Made by a program: the position numbers and the translations under genes | The notes under the pieces: generated by a model | The model's input: the letters and a program-made list of their open reading frames with translations, nothing else | Database searches by the model: none | Told to the model about the DNA's origin: nothing | DNA from: an uncultured Latescibacterota bacterium | Lineage (GTDB): Bacteria; Latescibacterota; UBA2968; UBA8231 | Length of the DNA stretch: 64,000 nucleotides | Assembly (NCBI GenBank): GCA_951813615.1 | Contig: OX638377.1 | Coordinates: 2,418,001 to 2,482,000 of the forward strand | Direction: 5' to 3' | Part shown: positions 10,017 through 17,411 of the stretch, piece by piece | Layout: each line of letters starts with the position of its first letter | How positions within the stretch are numbered: position 1 is the stretch's first letter

Positions 10017-13000
10017 CTACTGACTTGAAACTATAGAAGCAAGTTGCCAGAGCAGGACCGTGCCGTCCGAGCCCCCGGATGCCAGCATGGAGCCGTCCGG
10101 GGAAAAGGACACGGATCTGACCCAACCCGTATGAGGCAGGGTGGCTAGCTGACTACCACTCGATACATCCCAAAAGATTACCTTGTCGTCCCATCCCCCA
10201 GACGCCAGCATGGAGCCGTCCGGGGAAAAGGACGCGAATTCGACCCTCTCCGTATGCCCTCGCAGGGTGGCCAGCTGACTACTACTCGATACGTCCCAAA
10301 GGATCACCGTCCCGTCCCGCCCCCCGGACGCCAGCAGCGTGCCATCCGGGGAAAACGATACGAATTCGACCACAGACTTATGCCCTTGTAGGGTGGCCAA
10401 TGAACTACCACTCGATACGTCCCAAAGGATTACCTTGCCGTCCAGTTTCCCGAACGCCAGTATGGAGTCGGCCGGAGAAAAGGACACGGACCAGACTCTA
10501 TCCTTAGACTCTTGCAGGGTGGCCAGTTGACTGCGACTCGATACGTCCCAAAGAATCACATCGTTGTCCCGTCCCCCAGACACCAGCAGCGAACCGTCCG
10601 AAGAAAAAGACACCGGACCGTCTGGGGAAAAAGACGCCGTACTTTCTCCTCGCAGGAAGCCCAGTTGCCTGCGACTCGATACGTCCCAAAGAACGACGCT
10701 CCTCCCTCCTCCGGCTGCCAACAAAGAGCCATCCGGAGAAAACGATACCAGACTGCCCGCTCCCAGAGTGGCCAGTTGACTGCGACTCGATACGTCCCAA
10801 AGAACGACGTTACCCCACCCTCCGGCTGCCAACAAAGAGCCGTCCGGGGAAAACGATACGGATTCGACCACCTCCTTATGTCCTTGCAGAGTGGCCAGTT
10901 GGATGCGACTCGATACGTCCCAAAGAATCACATCGTTGTCCCGTCCCCCAGACACCAGCATGGAACCATCTAGAGAAAAGGACACTGGATCTCTCCCTCG
11001 CAGGGTGGCCAGTTGACTGCGACTCGATACGTCCCAAAGAACGACGTCGGGGCCTCCTCCAGACGCTAGCACGGAGCCGTCCGGAGAAAACGACACGGAA
11101 GAAACCCTCCAGCTATCCCCTGCCAAAGTAGCTAACTGACTGTCGCTCCATACATCCCAAAGGATCACCTTGCCGTCCCCTGTCCCGGACGCCAGGATGG
11201 AACCGTCCGGAGAAAACGATACGGATTCGACCCCAGCCGTATGCCCTTGCAGAGTGGCTAGCTGACTATCGCTCCATACATCCCAAAGGATCACCGTGCT
11301 ATCCCATGACCCAGACGCCAGCATGGAGCCATCCGGAGAAAACGATACCGAAGAAACCCAACCCGTATGTCCTTCTAGGGCAGTTAGTTGAGTGCGACTT
11401 GCCACGTCCCAAAGGATCACCGTGCCATCGCTTGCCCCAGACGCCAGCATGGAGCCATCCGGAGAAAACGATACCGAAGAAACCCGAGCTGTATGTCCTT
11501 CTAGGGTAGTTAGTTGAGTGCGACTTGCCACGTCCCAAAGGATCACCGTGCTATCCCATGACCCAGACGCCAGCATGGAGCCATCCGGAGAAAACGATAC
11601 CGAAGAAACCCAAGCCATAGACTCGGTGAGAAGCGCCAGTTCACGGTAGGTTTCTACGTCGTACAGCCAGATACCAATGCTACTAGCCACCGCTAGCACC
11701 TGCCCATCGGGCGAAAACGCCACATCCTCAACCCTTCCTTTTCCCAAGCGGGCGAGGACCCCCTCCGGCAAATGCCACGTTGTATAATCGGCGACCTCCA
11801 AGCCATCTGTAGCAGCAATCTCGCCGCCTCCCTCCCGAAGCTCCATCACGTAAATTTTGCTGTCGCGCCCAGAAGCAAAAACGATGTGGCGGCCATCGGG
11901 CGAAAACGAAGGGGAGCCGTCCCATGCCGAGTGGTGGGTCAAGCGGTTCGGATTGCTGCCATCCGAACCCATCACGTAAAGCTCGAAGTTGCCGTCGCGC
12001 TCGGATACAAAGGCGATGTAGCGACCATCGGGTGAAAATGAGGGATCATAGTCGCCGGCCGGGTCATCGGTTAGTCGACGAGGGTTGTTCCCATCCGCAT
12101 CCATCACGTAAAGCTCGAAGTTGCCATCGCGCTCGGACACAAAGGCGATGCGGCGGCCATCGGGTGAAAACGAGGGCGATCTGTCGACAGCCGGGTGGTC
12201 GGTTAATCGGCGCAGGTTGCTGCCATCCGAATCCATCACGTAAAGCTCGAAGTTGCCGTCGCGCTCGGACACAAAGGCGATGCGGCGGCCATCGGGTGAA
12301 AACGAGGGCGATCTGTCGTCGGCTGGGTGGTCGGTCAAGCGGGTCAGATTGCTGCCATCCGAATCCATCACGTAAAGCTCGAAGTTGCCGTCGCGCTCGG
12401 ACACAAAGGCAATGTGGCGGCTATCGGGCGACCAAGAGGGCGAAAAGTCGTCGGCTGGGTGATCGGTCAAGCGGGTCAGATTGCTGCCATCCGAATCCAT
12501 CACGTAAATGTCCCAATTGCCGTCATCCTCGTCGAGGTGGGACCTGAAGGCGATGTGGCGACCATCGGGCGACCAAGAGGGGGAGCTGTCCCATCCCGAG
12601 TGATCGGTCAGCCGGCGCAAGGCCCCGGCTACCAAGTTCCCGCCACCAACCGCCTGCCCAATCCCCGCCGGCAGCGACGGATCGGACGGATTGGCACTAT
12701 AGGCCGCAATCAGCAACACATCGGCGGTCGTAAGCTGGCCGTCGGCATTGACATCGCCGAGGCTGATATCACCGTTGTTCGGCGGCGTGATGGACGAATC
12801 GATAATGTATAATGCCACCGCCAGCGCATCGGCCAGATCAACTTGGCCGTCGGCATTGACATCGCCCAGAATGCCGCCGGTCAACCCCTTCCCCCGTGGA
12901 GCACTATCTAGCGTTTCCACCACAAGGTCCACCGGCGTAGTCCCCACCCGAAAATCCGCATCTACATAGGTCGCCAAGCCCGCACCCACCACGGCGAGAC

Positions 13001-13577
13001 CATACGTCCGATCCACCGCTGCCGTTGAAAACGTCGTCTGTGGAGCTACGCCAGCCGCCACCCCAGCCTGCCCATCAACGAGCACCATCCGCCGCGTATG
13101 CTGCTTTCCACCCGCTGTCAGCCGGTACATATACACTCCGGCGGCCACCGCCTGCCCAGCCGCATTGGTCGCGTTCCAAGCCGCCTCGTGAAAACCCGCC
13201 GGTCGCTCCGCATCCACCAGCGTCGCAACCCGCTGCCCCAGCACATTGAACACCTCCAGCCGCACTTGTGTGGCCGTCGGCAATTGATACGGAATAATCG
13301 TCGAGGGATTGAATGGATTCGGATAATTCTGCCCGAGTGCAACCCCCTGCGGCAGTGCAGAACCGCCCAACGACGCCAGCGCGAAATGACCCTCCGCATC
13401 GGTCGTCGCCCGTGCCACCAGCCCACGCCGCAAGTCGATCAGATCGAACAACAGCACCTGCGCCGCGACCGCTGGTTGGCCCGAAGCAAGGCGCACCCTC
13501 CCCTCCACCAACGGCTCAGCGACCGCAGGGGCCGACAACGCCAGTCCAACCAAAATGACGACTAATTTCTGCATCAT
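10017..13577 (-). CDS. Giant secreted protein: sorting-type domain, dockerin, TolB (PD40) and WD40 repeats
   Basis: 1186 residues starting with a signal peptide ending near AVAEP. The order is: a carboxypeptidase-regulatory-like beta domain (about 25-80); a FlgD/type IX sorting-like domain opening with LGQNYPNPFNPSTI (about 81-170); a dockerin-like pair, each with GDVNADGQ (about 236-300); six TolB/PD40 repeats with the SPDGR pattern (about 320-575); and fourteen WD40 repeats with the SFSPDGS...ILWDV pattern (about 615-1186). The fourteen blades suggest two seven-bladed propellers. The sorting-type domain normally sits at the C-terminus but here it is internal. Probably an exported or surface scaffold binding proteins or glycans. 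It is monocistronic, and an inverted repeat overlaps the start (13577-13602). Confidence 0.9.
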   Translation of the reverse strand: MMQKLVVILVGLALSAPAVAEPLVEGRVRLASGQPAVAAQVLLFDLIDLRRGLVARATTDAEGHFALASLGGSALPQGVALGQNYPNPFNPSTIIPYQLPTATQVRLEVFNVLGQRVATLVDAERPAGFHEAAWNATNAAGQAVAAGVYMYRLTAGGKQHTRRMVLVDGQAGVAAGVAPQTTFSTAAVDRTYGLAVVGAGLATYVDADFRVGTTPVDLVVETLDSAPRGKGLTGGILGDVNADGQVDLADALAVALYIIDSSITPPNNGDISLGDVNADGQLTTADVLLIAAYSANPSDPSLPAGIGQAVGGGNLVAGALRRLTDHSGWDSSPSWSPDGRHIAFRSHLDEDDGNWDIYVMDSDGSNLTRLTDHPADDFSPSWSPDSRHIAFVSERDGNFELYVMDSDGSNLTRLTDHPADDRSPSFSPDGRRIAFVSERDGNFELYVMDSDGSNLRRLTDHPAVDRSPSFSPDGRRIAFVSERDGNFELYVMDADGNNPRRLTDDPAGDYDPSFSPDGRYIAFVSERDGNFELYVMGSDGSNPNRLTHHSAWDGSPSFSPDGRHIVFASGRDSKIYVMELREGGGEIAATDGLEVADYTTWHLPEGVLARLGKGRVEDVAFSPDGQVLAVASSIGIWLYDVETYRELALLTESMAWVSSVSFSPDGSMLASGSWDSTVILWDVASRTQLTTLEGHTARVSSVSFSPDGSMLASGASDGTVILWDVASRTQLTALEGHTGWVSSVSFSPDGSMLASGSWDSTVILWDVWSDSQLATLQGHTAGVESVSFSPDGSILASGTGDGKVILWDVWSDSQLATLAGDSWRVSSVSFSPDGSVLASGGGPDVVLWDVSSRSQLATLRGRDPVSFSLDGSMLVSGGRDNDVILWDVSSRIQLATLQGHKEVVESVSFSPDGSLLAAGGWGNVVLWDVSSRSQLATLGAGSLVSFSPDGSLLAAGGGRSVVLWDVSSRRQLGFLRGESTASFSPDGPVSFSSDGSLLVSGGRDNDVILWDVSSRSQLATLQESKDRVWSVSFSPADSILAFGKLDGKVILWDVSSGSSLATLQGHKSVVEFVSFSPDGTLLASGGRDGTVILWDVSSSSQLATLRGHTERVEFASFSPDGSMLASGGWDDKVIFWDVSSGSQLATLPHTGWVRSVSFSPDGSMLASGGSDGTVLLWQLASIVSSQ
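10030..11725 (-). repeat. WD40 repeat tract, units of about 126 bp with near-identical DNA in places
   Basis: Fourteen consecutive units encode WD40 blades. Blades 2 to 4 are nearly identical at the DNA level: the string starting CCAGACGCCAGCATGGAGCC recurs at 11311, 11437 and 11563, exactly 126 bp apart. Several units are shortened (no VSSV...HT linker), for example around 10580-10640 and 10980-11040, which suggests recombination within the tract. Confidence 0.85.
11850..12620 (-). repeat. TolB/PD40 repeat tract, six units
   Basis: Six consecutive units encode LTDHPA-D-SPSFSPDGR-IAFVSERDGNFELYVM-type blades. The middle four are nearly identical in DNA, recognisable by the repeated string AAGCTCGAAGTTGCC at about 129-bp spacing. 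Six blades fit one TolB-type propeller. Confidence 0.85.
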
Positions 13578-13602
13578 CGTTCAATCCTATACGATTGAAC
13601 GA
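13577..13602 (-). promoter_or_regulatory. Perfect 9-bp inverted repeat overlapping the start of the WD40 gene
   Basis: Arms TCGTTCAAT (13577-13585) and ATTGAACGA (13594-13602) are perfect complements around an 8-nt loop. On the coding strand the only ribosome-site-like bases (TATAGG) lie in the loop, and the first ATG begins at the end of the stem. It could be an operator or an RNA hairpin that limits ribosome access. A second hairpin (ACGATCC / GGATCGT, 13599-13619) lies immediately upstream and has no T-run. Confidence 0.5.
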
Positions 13603-13643
13603 TCCGAGCTGAGGATCGTCTCGTTCCTACATCTGCGGATCAC

Positions 13644-14420
13644 TTAGACGATGGTCCATCCCCCATCCACCACCAGCGTGTGACCCGTGATCATCGACGC
13701 GGCATCCGACGCCAAAAAGATCACCGGTGCCGACATTTCCTCCGGCTCGGCGAGGGCACCGCGCAGCAAATTTTTGGTCTTCACCGCATCGGCAAAGGCC
13801 TGGCTTTCCCGCATCGCGGTTTCGGCCAGCGGCGAGCGGGTCACAGTTGGCGCGACCGCATTGACTCGTATCTGGTACTCAGCCCATTCCGCGGCCATAG
13901 TCCGCGTCAGGTTGTTGACGCCACCTTTGGCACCTGAGTACGGGCCGCGCTCCGGCGCGCCGACTACGCCTGCTTGGGACGAGATATTGATGATATTGCC
14001 CCCCTCCCCCTGCGAGATCATCTGCCGCGCGGCAATCTGGCTGCAGAAAAACACATTCTTCAGGTTGGCATCGACAATCAAGTCGTAGAGTTCCTCGTCG
14101 TAGTCGAGGATTTTGCCGACCTTGTTGTAGCCGGCGTTGTTGACCAACACGTCAATCCGCCCAAAGTGTGCTACAACCGCTGCCATAAAACGCTCGATGG
14201 AGCTTACATCTGTCACGTCGAGCTGATGGTGGAAACAGGTCCCGCCCGCAGCCTCAATCTCCGCAGCCAGCGTTTCCAACTCGGCCGTGGTGCGGCTACC
14301 AGCGGCGATATGCGCACCCGACTGGGCGCATTCTAAAGCAATCGTCCGGCCAATCCCCCGGCCGGCTCCCGTGACAATGACGATTTTACCCTCTAGACCA
14401 AAACGCGCTAGCGGTGGCAT
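13644..14420 (-). CDS. Short-chain dehydrogenase/reductase (SDR)
   Basis: 258 residues, a classical SDR: cofactor motif TGAGRGIG at 17-24, NNAG at 94-97, and catalytic S147, Y161 and K165 (YSGAK). It should be an NAD(P)-dependent alcohol/ketone oxidoreductase in the cytoplasm. The closest-looking groups are 3-oxoacyl-ACP reductases and gluconate 5-dehydrogenases; the neighbours favour a sugar or sugar-acid substrate. The start has a GAGGAG ribosome site. It is the third gene of the isomerase/LarA-like/SDR operon, with 12 nt between it and the LarA-like stop. Confidence 0.9.
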   Translation of the reverse strand: MPPLARFGLEGKIVIVTGAGRGIGRTIALECAQSGAHIAAGSRTTAELETLAAEIEAAGGTCFHHQLDVTDVSSIERFMAAVVAHFGRIDVLVNNAGYNKVGKILDYDEELYDLIVDANLKNVFFCSQIAARQMISQGEGGNIINISSQAGVVGAPERGPYSGAKGGVNNLTRTMAAEWAEYQIRVNAVAPTVTRSPLAETAMRESQAFADAVKTKNLLRGALAEPEEMSAPVIFLASDAASMITGHTLVVDGGWTIV

Positions 14421-14432
14421 TTTTTCTCCTCT

Positions 14433-15614
14433 TTAATACTCGGCGTCGGCTGCCCGTTGCAGCGCGCCAGCCGGAAAGACCGACACTTTTGCGTCAGCTC
14501 CGTGGTAGTTTTCCAATTCGCTCAGTACGGCCTGCCAAGTTTTGCAAAAAATAACCCCCTCGCCAAAGAGCGAGGCTGCATCCCACTTGTTGATCCCAGG
14601 CGAAAATAGAATGGTGCGCCGAGCGGGCGGCCCGGCCTTTCCCCGCAGCGCGGTACCCGGGCCCAACACCGAGTGCCAGCCCAGCCCCTCCGGGCTAGCA
14701 GAGCACATGACAGTGGTCGAGTTTTCGTTGAAGGGGTTTCTCTTGGTACCACTCAACGGTGTCATGGCCAACCCAGCTTGGCACAGTTCCGTATCCTTGG
14801 GGAAGGCATTGAACACGCCAATGTCGAAGGCGTCGGGCACTTGGGTAGCGTACTGCTCGCGCCCCAACTCACAGCCCTGCTCAAAGGCCGCGTCCGTGTC
14901 CCCAGCGACTAACCCCGAGATCTCCAAGTTCTCGTTGAGCAGTGGATTGACGATATAGGTGACCCCAGCCATCTTCGCCACCTCGGACAGGTGTTGGCGA
15001 AAATTTTCGTGTACGTGGCGGTGGTTGAGCATGATCGTCTGCTGCCCACAAGCACCGGGAATGAGCAATTTGGCTCCACCGCCAAACATCCCCCCGCGCG
15101 GCGTGATCATCCCCAAGGCGATGCGTACCTCGCAGGAGGTCATATCGCGGTTGACCCAAATCGGCACTCCCCGGCTGGAGTAGCCGAGGAATTCCAAGTT
15201 CTCGTACGCATTGTGATTGAGCACTTGCATGGTATCGACGATGTCCAACCCGACCTTTTTGACTAAGTCGTCGCGGGTCATCGGGCGGTGGGCCGCCAGC
15301 GCGCAGATGATCTTTACGTCGTCGGCCCCAATCCCGGCCGCAGCCAACTCCTCAAGCACATAGGGCAAGAGCCGAAAAGCCGGCGTCGGGCGCGAGAGGT
15401 CGTCAACCAAGATGGCCGCTGAAGATCGGCCACGGGCGAATTCGCGCAGCGGTGGAGCGCCGATAGTCTCTTGCAGGGCTCGGCGAATGCCGACGTCGCC
15501 GATGTCCGGCCCGCCGCGCATGTGGTGAACCGCCACTTCCCAGTGATCGGGAAACTCCATTTTGAACGGGGCTTTTCCGTACCAAGCCGCCCAAGGGACA
15601 AAAATTTCCTGCAT
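14433..15614 (-). CDS. LarA-like (DUF2088) nickel-pincer racemase/epimerase family protein
   Basis: 393 residues. The DDLSRPTP motif (71-78), the HRP motif (H109) and the GGGAKLLIPG segment (K182) match lactate racemase LarA, where the lysine carries the nickel-pincer cofactor. By eye, the position of the second catalytic His (H174 in Lactiplantibacillus plantarum LarA) is Pro172 here, within GMITPRGGMFGGGAK; H198 or H200 can stand for the third His. The substrate is therefore probably not lactate but another 2-hydroxy acid. No larB, larC or larE cofactor genes are in the window. Strong AGGAGG ribosome site. Middle gene of a three-gene operon. Confidence 0.85.
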   Translation of the reverse strand: MQEIFVPWAAWYGKAPFKMEFPDHWEVAVHHMRGGPDIGDVGIRRALQETIGAPPLREFARGRSSAAILVDDLSRPTPAFRLLPYVLEELAAAGIGADDVKIICALAAHRPMTRDDLVKKVGLDIVDTMQVLNHNAYENLEFLGYSSRGVPIWVNRDMTSCEVRIALGMITPRGGMFGGGAKLLIPGACGQQTIMLNHRHVHENFRQHLSEVAKMAGVTYIVNPLLNENLEISGLVAGDTDAAFEQGCELGREQYATQVPDAFDIGVFNAFPKDTELCQAGLAMTPLSGTKRNPFNENSTTVMCSASPEGLGWHSVLGPGTALRGKAGPPARRTILFSPGINKWDAASLFGEGVIFCKTWQAVLSELENYHGADAKVSVFPAGALQRAADAEY

Positions 15615-15624
15615 GATGTTCCTC

Positions 15625-16389
15625 CTAGTCCAAGCCCATGGCTCGCAGGTTGCGCAAGCTCAGACCCAAGCTGTCAAAGGGATCGCCCGGGCAGGTGTCC
15701 TGCTCAATCAAATACCATTCGATTTGCGCTCTTTTGCAGGCCGCGAGAATAGGTCCCCATTCCAAGTTCCCCTCCCCTACTTCGGCAAAGCATTGCTTAG
15801 CACCGTCCATGCTCAGGTCTTTGAGATGGACGATGTGCATGCGGTCGCGGAACTTGTCCAACCACGAGACTGGGTTGCCGCCGCCGTGTTGGATCCAATA
15901 GGTATCTATTTCAAAGGAAAAGACGGCTGGATCGCTCTCTTCGCGGAGGATGTCCAGCCCCGTCCGTCCCGCAAAGCGCTCCAGCTCAAAGCTGTGGTTG
16001 TGGTAGCTAAAGGTCAGGCCCGCGTCGATGAGCGGACGCGCTGCCTCCGAAGCCTCTGCTGCGAAGCGGACAAAGCCCTCGCGGTTACGATATTCCTGAG
16101 GCAAGCCGCCGATGGCCACGTGGCGGCATCCCCACAACTGGTGCTCTTCGACGACGGCTTGCGGCTCGTCGCAGATGCGCTGGTAGCTAGTGTGCGTGGC
16201 CGCGGTCTGTATCCCTTCGGCCTTGCTTATCGCGGCCAGTTCGGCTGGTGTGATCGTCCCGAAGGCCGAGGCTTGCACAGCCTCGTAGCCGAGTGCTCGC
16301 ACCTTGGCAAAGGTCTGGCGAATGTCATCCGGGGTTTTGGTATAATCGCGCACCGTAAACAGTTGTGCGCCAATCGCTGAAGTAGGCAT
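15625..16389 (-). CDS. Sugar phosphate isomerase/epimerase-like TIM barrel (xylose isomerase-like)
   Basis: 254 residues. I chose the ATG at 16389 (MPTSAIGAQLFTVRD) because AGGAGA sits 5 nt upstream; a longer frame to 16449 runs through the promoter. Metal-binding strand ends are visible: YHNHSFEL, EIDTYW, HLKDL and the GEGNLEW segment, typical of the AP-endonuclease-2/xylose-isomerase-like family. It likely isomerises or epimerises a sugar or inositol derivative. First gene of the operon with the LarA-like and SDR genes, driven by the promoter at 16421-16449. Confidence 0.85.
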   Translation of the reverse strand: MPTSAIGAQLFTVRDYTKTPDDIRQTFAKVRALGYEAVQASAFGTITPAELAAISKAEGIQTAATHTSYQRICDEPQAVVEEHQLWGCRHVAIGGLPQEYRNREGFVRFAAEASEAARPLIDAGLTFSYHNHSFELERFAGRTGLDILREESDPAVFSFEIDTYWIQHGGGNPVSWLDKFRDRMHIVHLKDLSMDGAKQCFAEVGEGNLEWGPILAACKRAQIEWYLIEQDTCPGDPFDSLGLSLRNLRAMGLD

Positions 16390-16420
16390 GGTCGTCTCCT
16401 GTGTCTTGTGAACTCCGCGC

Positions 16421-16449
16421 AATATAGCCGCCGTCTCTGCTAGCGTCAA
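16421..16449 (-). promoter_or_regulatory. Promoter of the isomerase/LarA-like/SDR operon
   Basis: On the minus strand: TTGACG (16449-16444), a 17-nt spacer, TATATT (16426-16421). It lies 31 nt upstream of the ATG at 16389. The surrounding 55 bp (16415-16469) is nearly repeated upstream of the TonB receptor gene at 19865-19922. Confidence 0.75.
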
Positions 16450-16519
16450 TTCAGCAGCTAAAATCTACGATTGCTTGCCAGCAGATACAGGGACAACCGC
16501 AGCGGATCTGCCCTCGCGC

Positions 16520-17392
16520 TCACTCGAGCACGAGTTCAAAGGTTTGAGAATTGTACCCGGCGAAGATTCCGTACCCGTCTTCCACGTTGCTGTACACACT
16601 CACTGGTTCAGCAAAAGGATTATCTTGGGTGAATTCATGGAGTTTAGCGCTCTTGACGTACTCGTAGTACGTCTCGCTGATGTCCAAAACCTGAAGAAAA
16701 AGACGCGTATCCTCGGTTACATTGTAGTTGCTGGACAACTCGATCTCATGAGTTTGGCCGTCGAAAAGGGCGTCCGTGAAGAAGGGGGCAGTACCGAAGA
16801 AAGCGGCCTCGTTATTGTCCGCTATGATGGAAGGGTCTTTTGTCCAGAAAGATCCTTCTTCCCTTCCTGTCGAAAATAAAGCAAAGAGGTGGATCTGGTA
16901 GTAGTTCGTCTCGCCGGGCGGATCCTGAATTTCGAGTTTGATTGAGAGATCGCCTTTGATCGCGGATTCAGAGCGGACTGATGTATTGACGTGATACGAC
17001 GCAATCGCTATCGGCACAGGTCTGGGGATTGCGTCGGTAGCCCGGATCGTTGCAAAGCCGGGGACCGATACCCGCAAAGAGTAGGATTTCCCCGCTTGCA
17101 GAAGGGCTTTTTCCCATACGTACACCCTTTCCCTCTGGAAAAACTTCAGCTCGTCGATAACCTGATCTCCCGACAGCAACTCCACCGTGGCCTCGGCGAC
17201 CGACCTTTCGTGGCTGGGCAGGGACTCCAGAATACCAGCCGAGCGGCCGACAAAGGCGACCCAAGTGCTGTCGGTAGTAAAGAACGCTTGGAGAGTGAGG
17301 CGGGGGGTATGATCGGGAAGGTCGGGCTCGATGATCTGTTCGCAAGCGGATAATGCCCAAAGGAGCGTAAGGCCGAGGAGTAGGTTTTTCAT
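16520..17392 (-). CDS. DUF4249 family outer-envelope lipoprotein
   Basis: 290 residues. The start at 17392 (MKNLLLGLTLLWALSAC) gives a lipoprotein signal with the lipobox LSAC; an upstream ATG at 17410 adds six residues. The mature start CEQIIEPDLPDHTPRL followed by beta-rich sequence is characteristic of DUF4249, a family commonly found next to TonB-dependent receptors of this carboxypeptidase-regulatory type in Bacteroidota-like genomes. It probably acts with the receptor encoded just upstream (19-nt gap) in substrate capture. No SusD gene is present. Confidence 0.8.
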   Translation of the reverse strand: MKNLLLGLTLLWALSACEQIIEPDLPDHTPRLTLQAFFTTDSTWVAFVGRSAGILESLPSHERSVAEATVELLSGDQVIDELKFFQRERVYVWEKALLQAGKSYSLRVSVPGFATIRATDAIPRPVPIAIASYHVNTSVRSESAIKGDLSIKLEIQDPPGETNYYQIHLFALFSTGREEGSFWTKDPSIIADNNEAAFFGTAPFFTDALFDGQTHEIELSSNYNVTEDTRLFLQVLDISETYYEYVKSAKLHEFTQDNPFAEPVSVYSNVEDGYGIFAGYNSQTFELVLE

Positions 17393-17411
17393 CACGGGCT
17401 CGTCGAACAAT

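Noticed and set aside
10030..12620. CRISPR-like regular spacing of repeats
   Set aside because: The repeats are in frame, encode propeller blades and diverge like protein repeats; no spacer structure.
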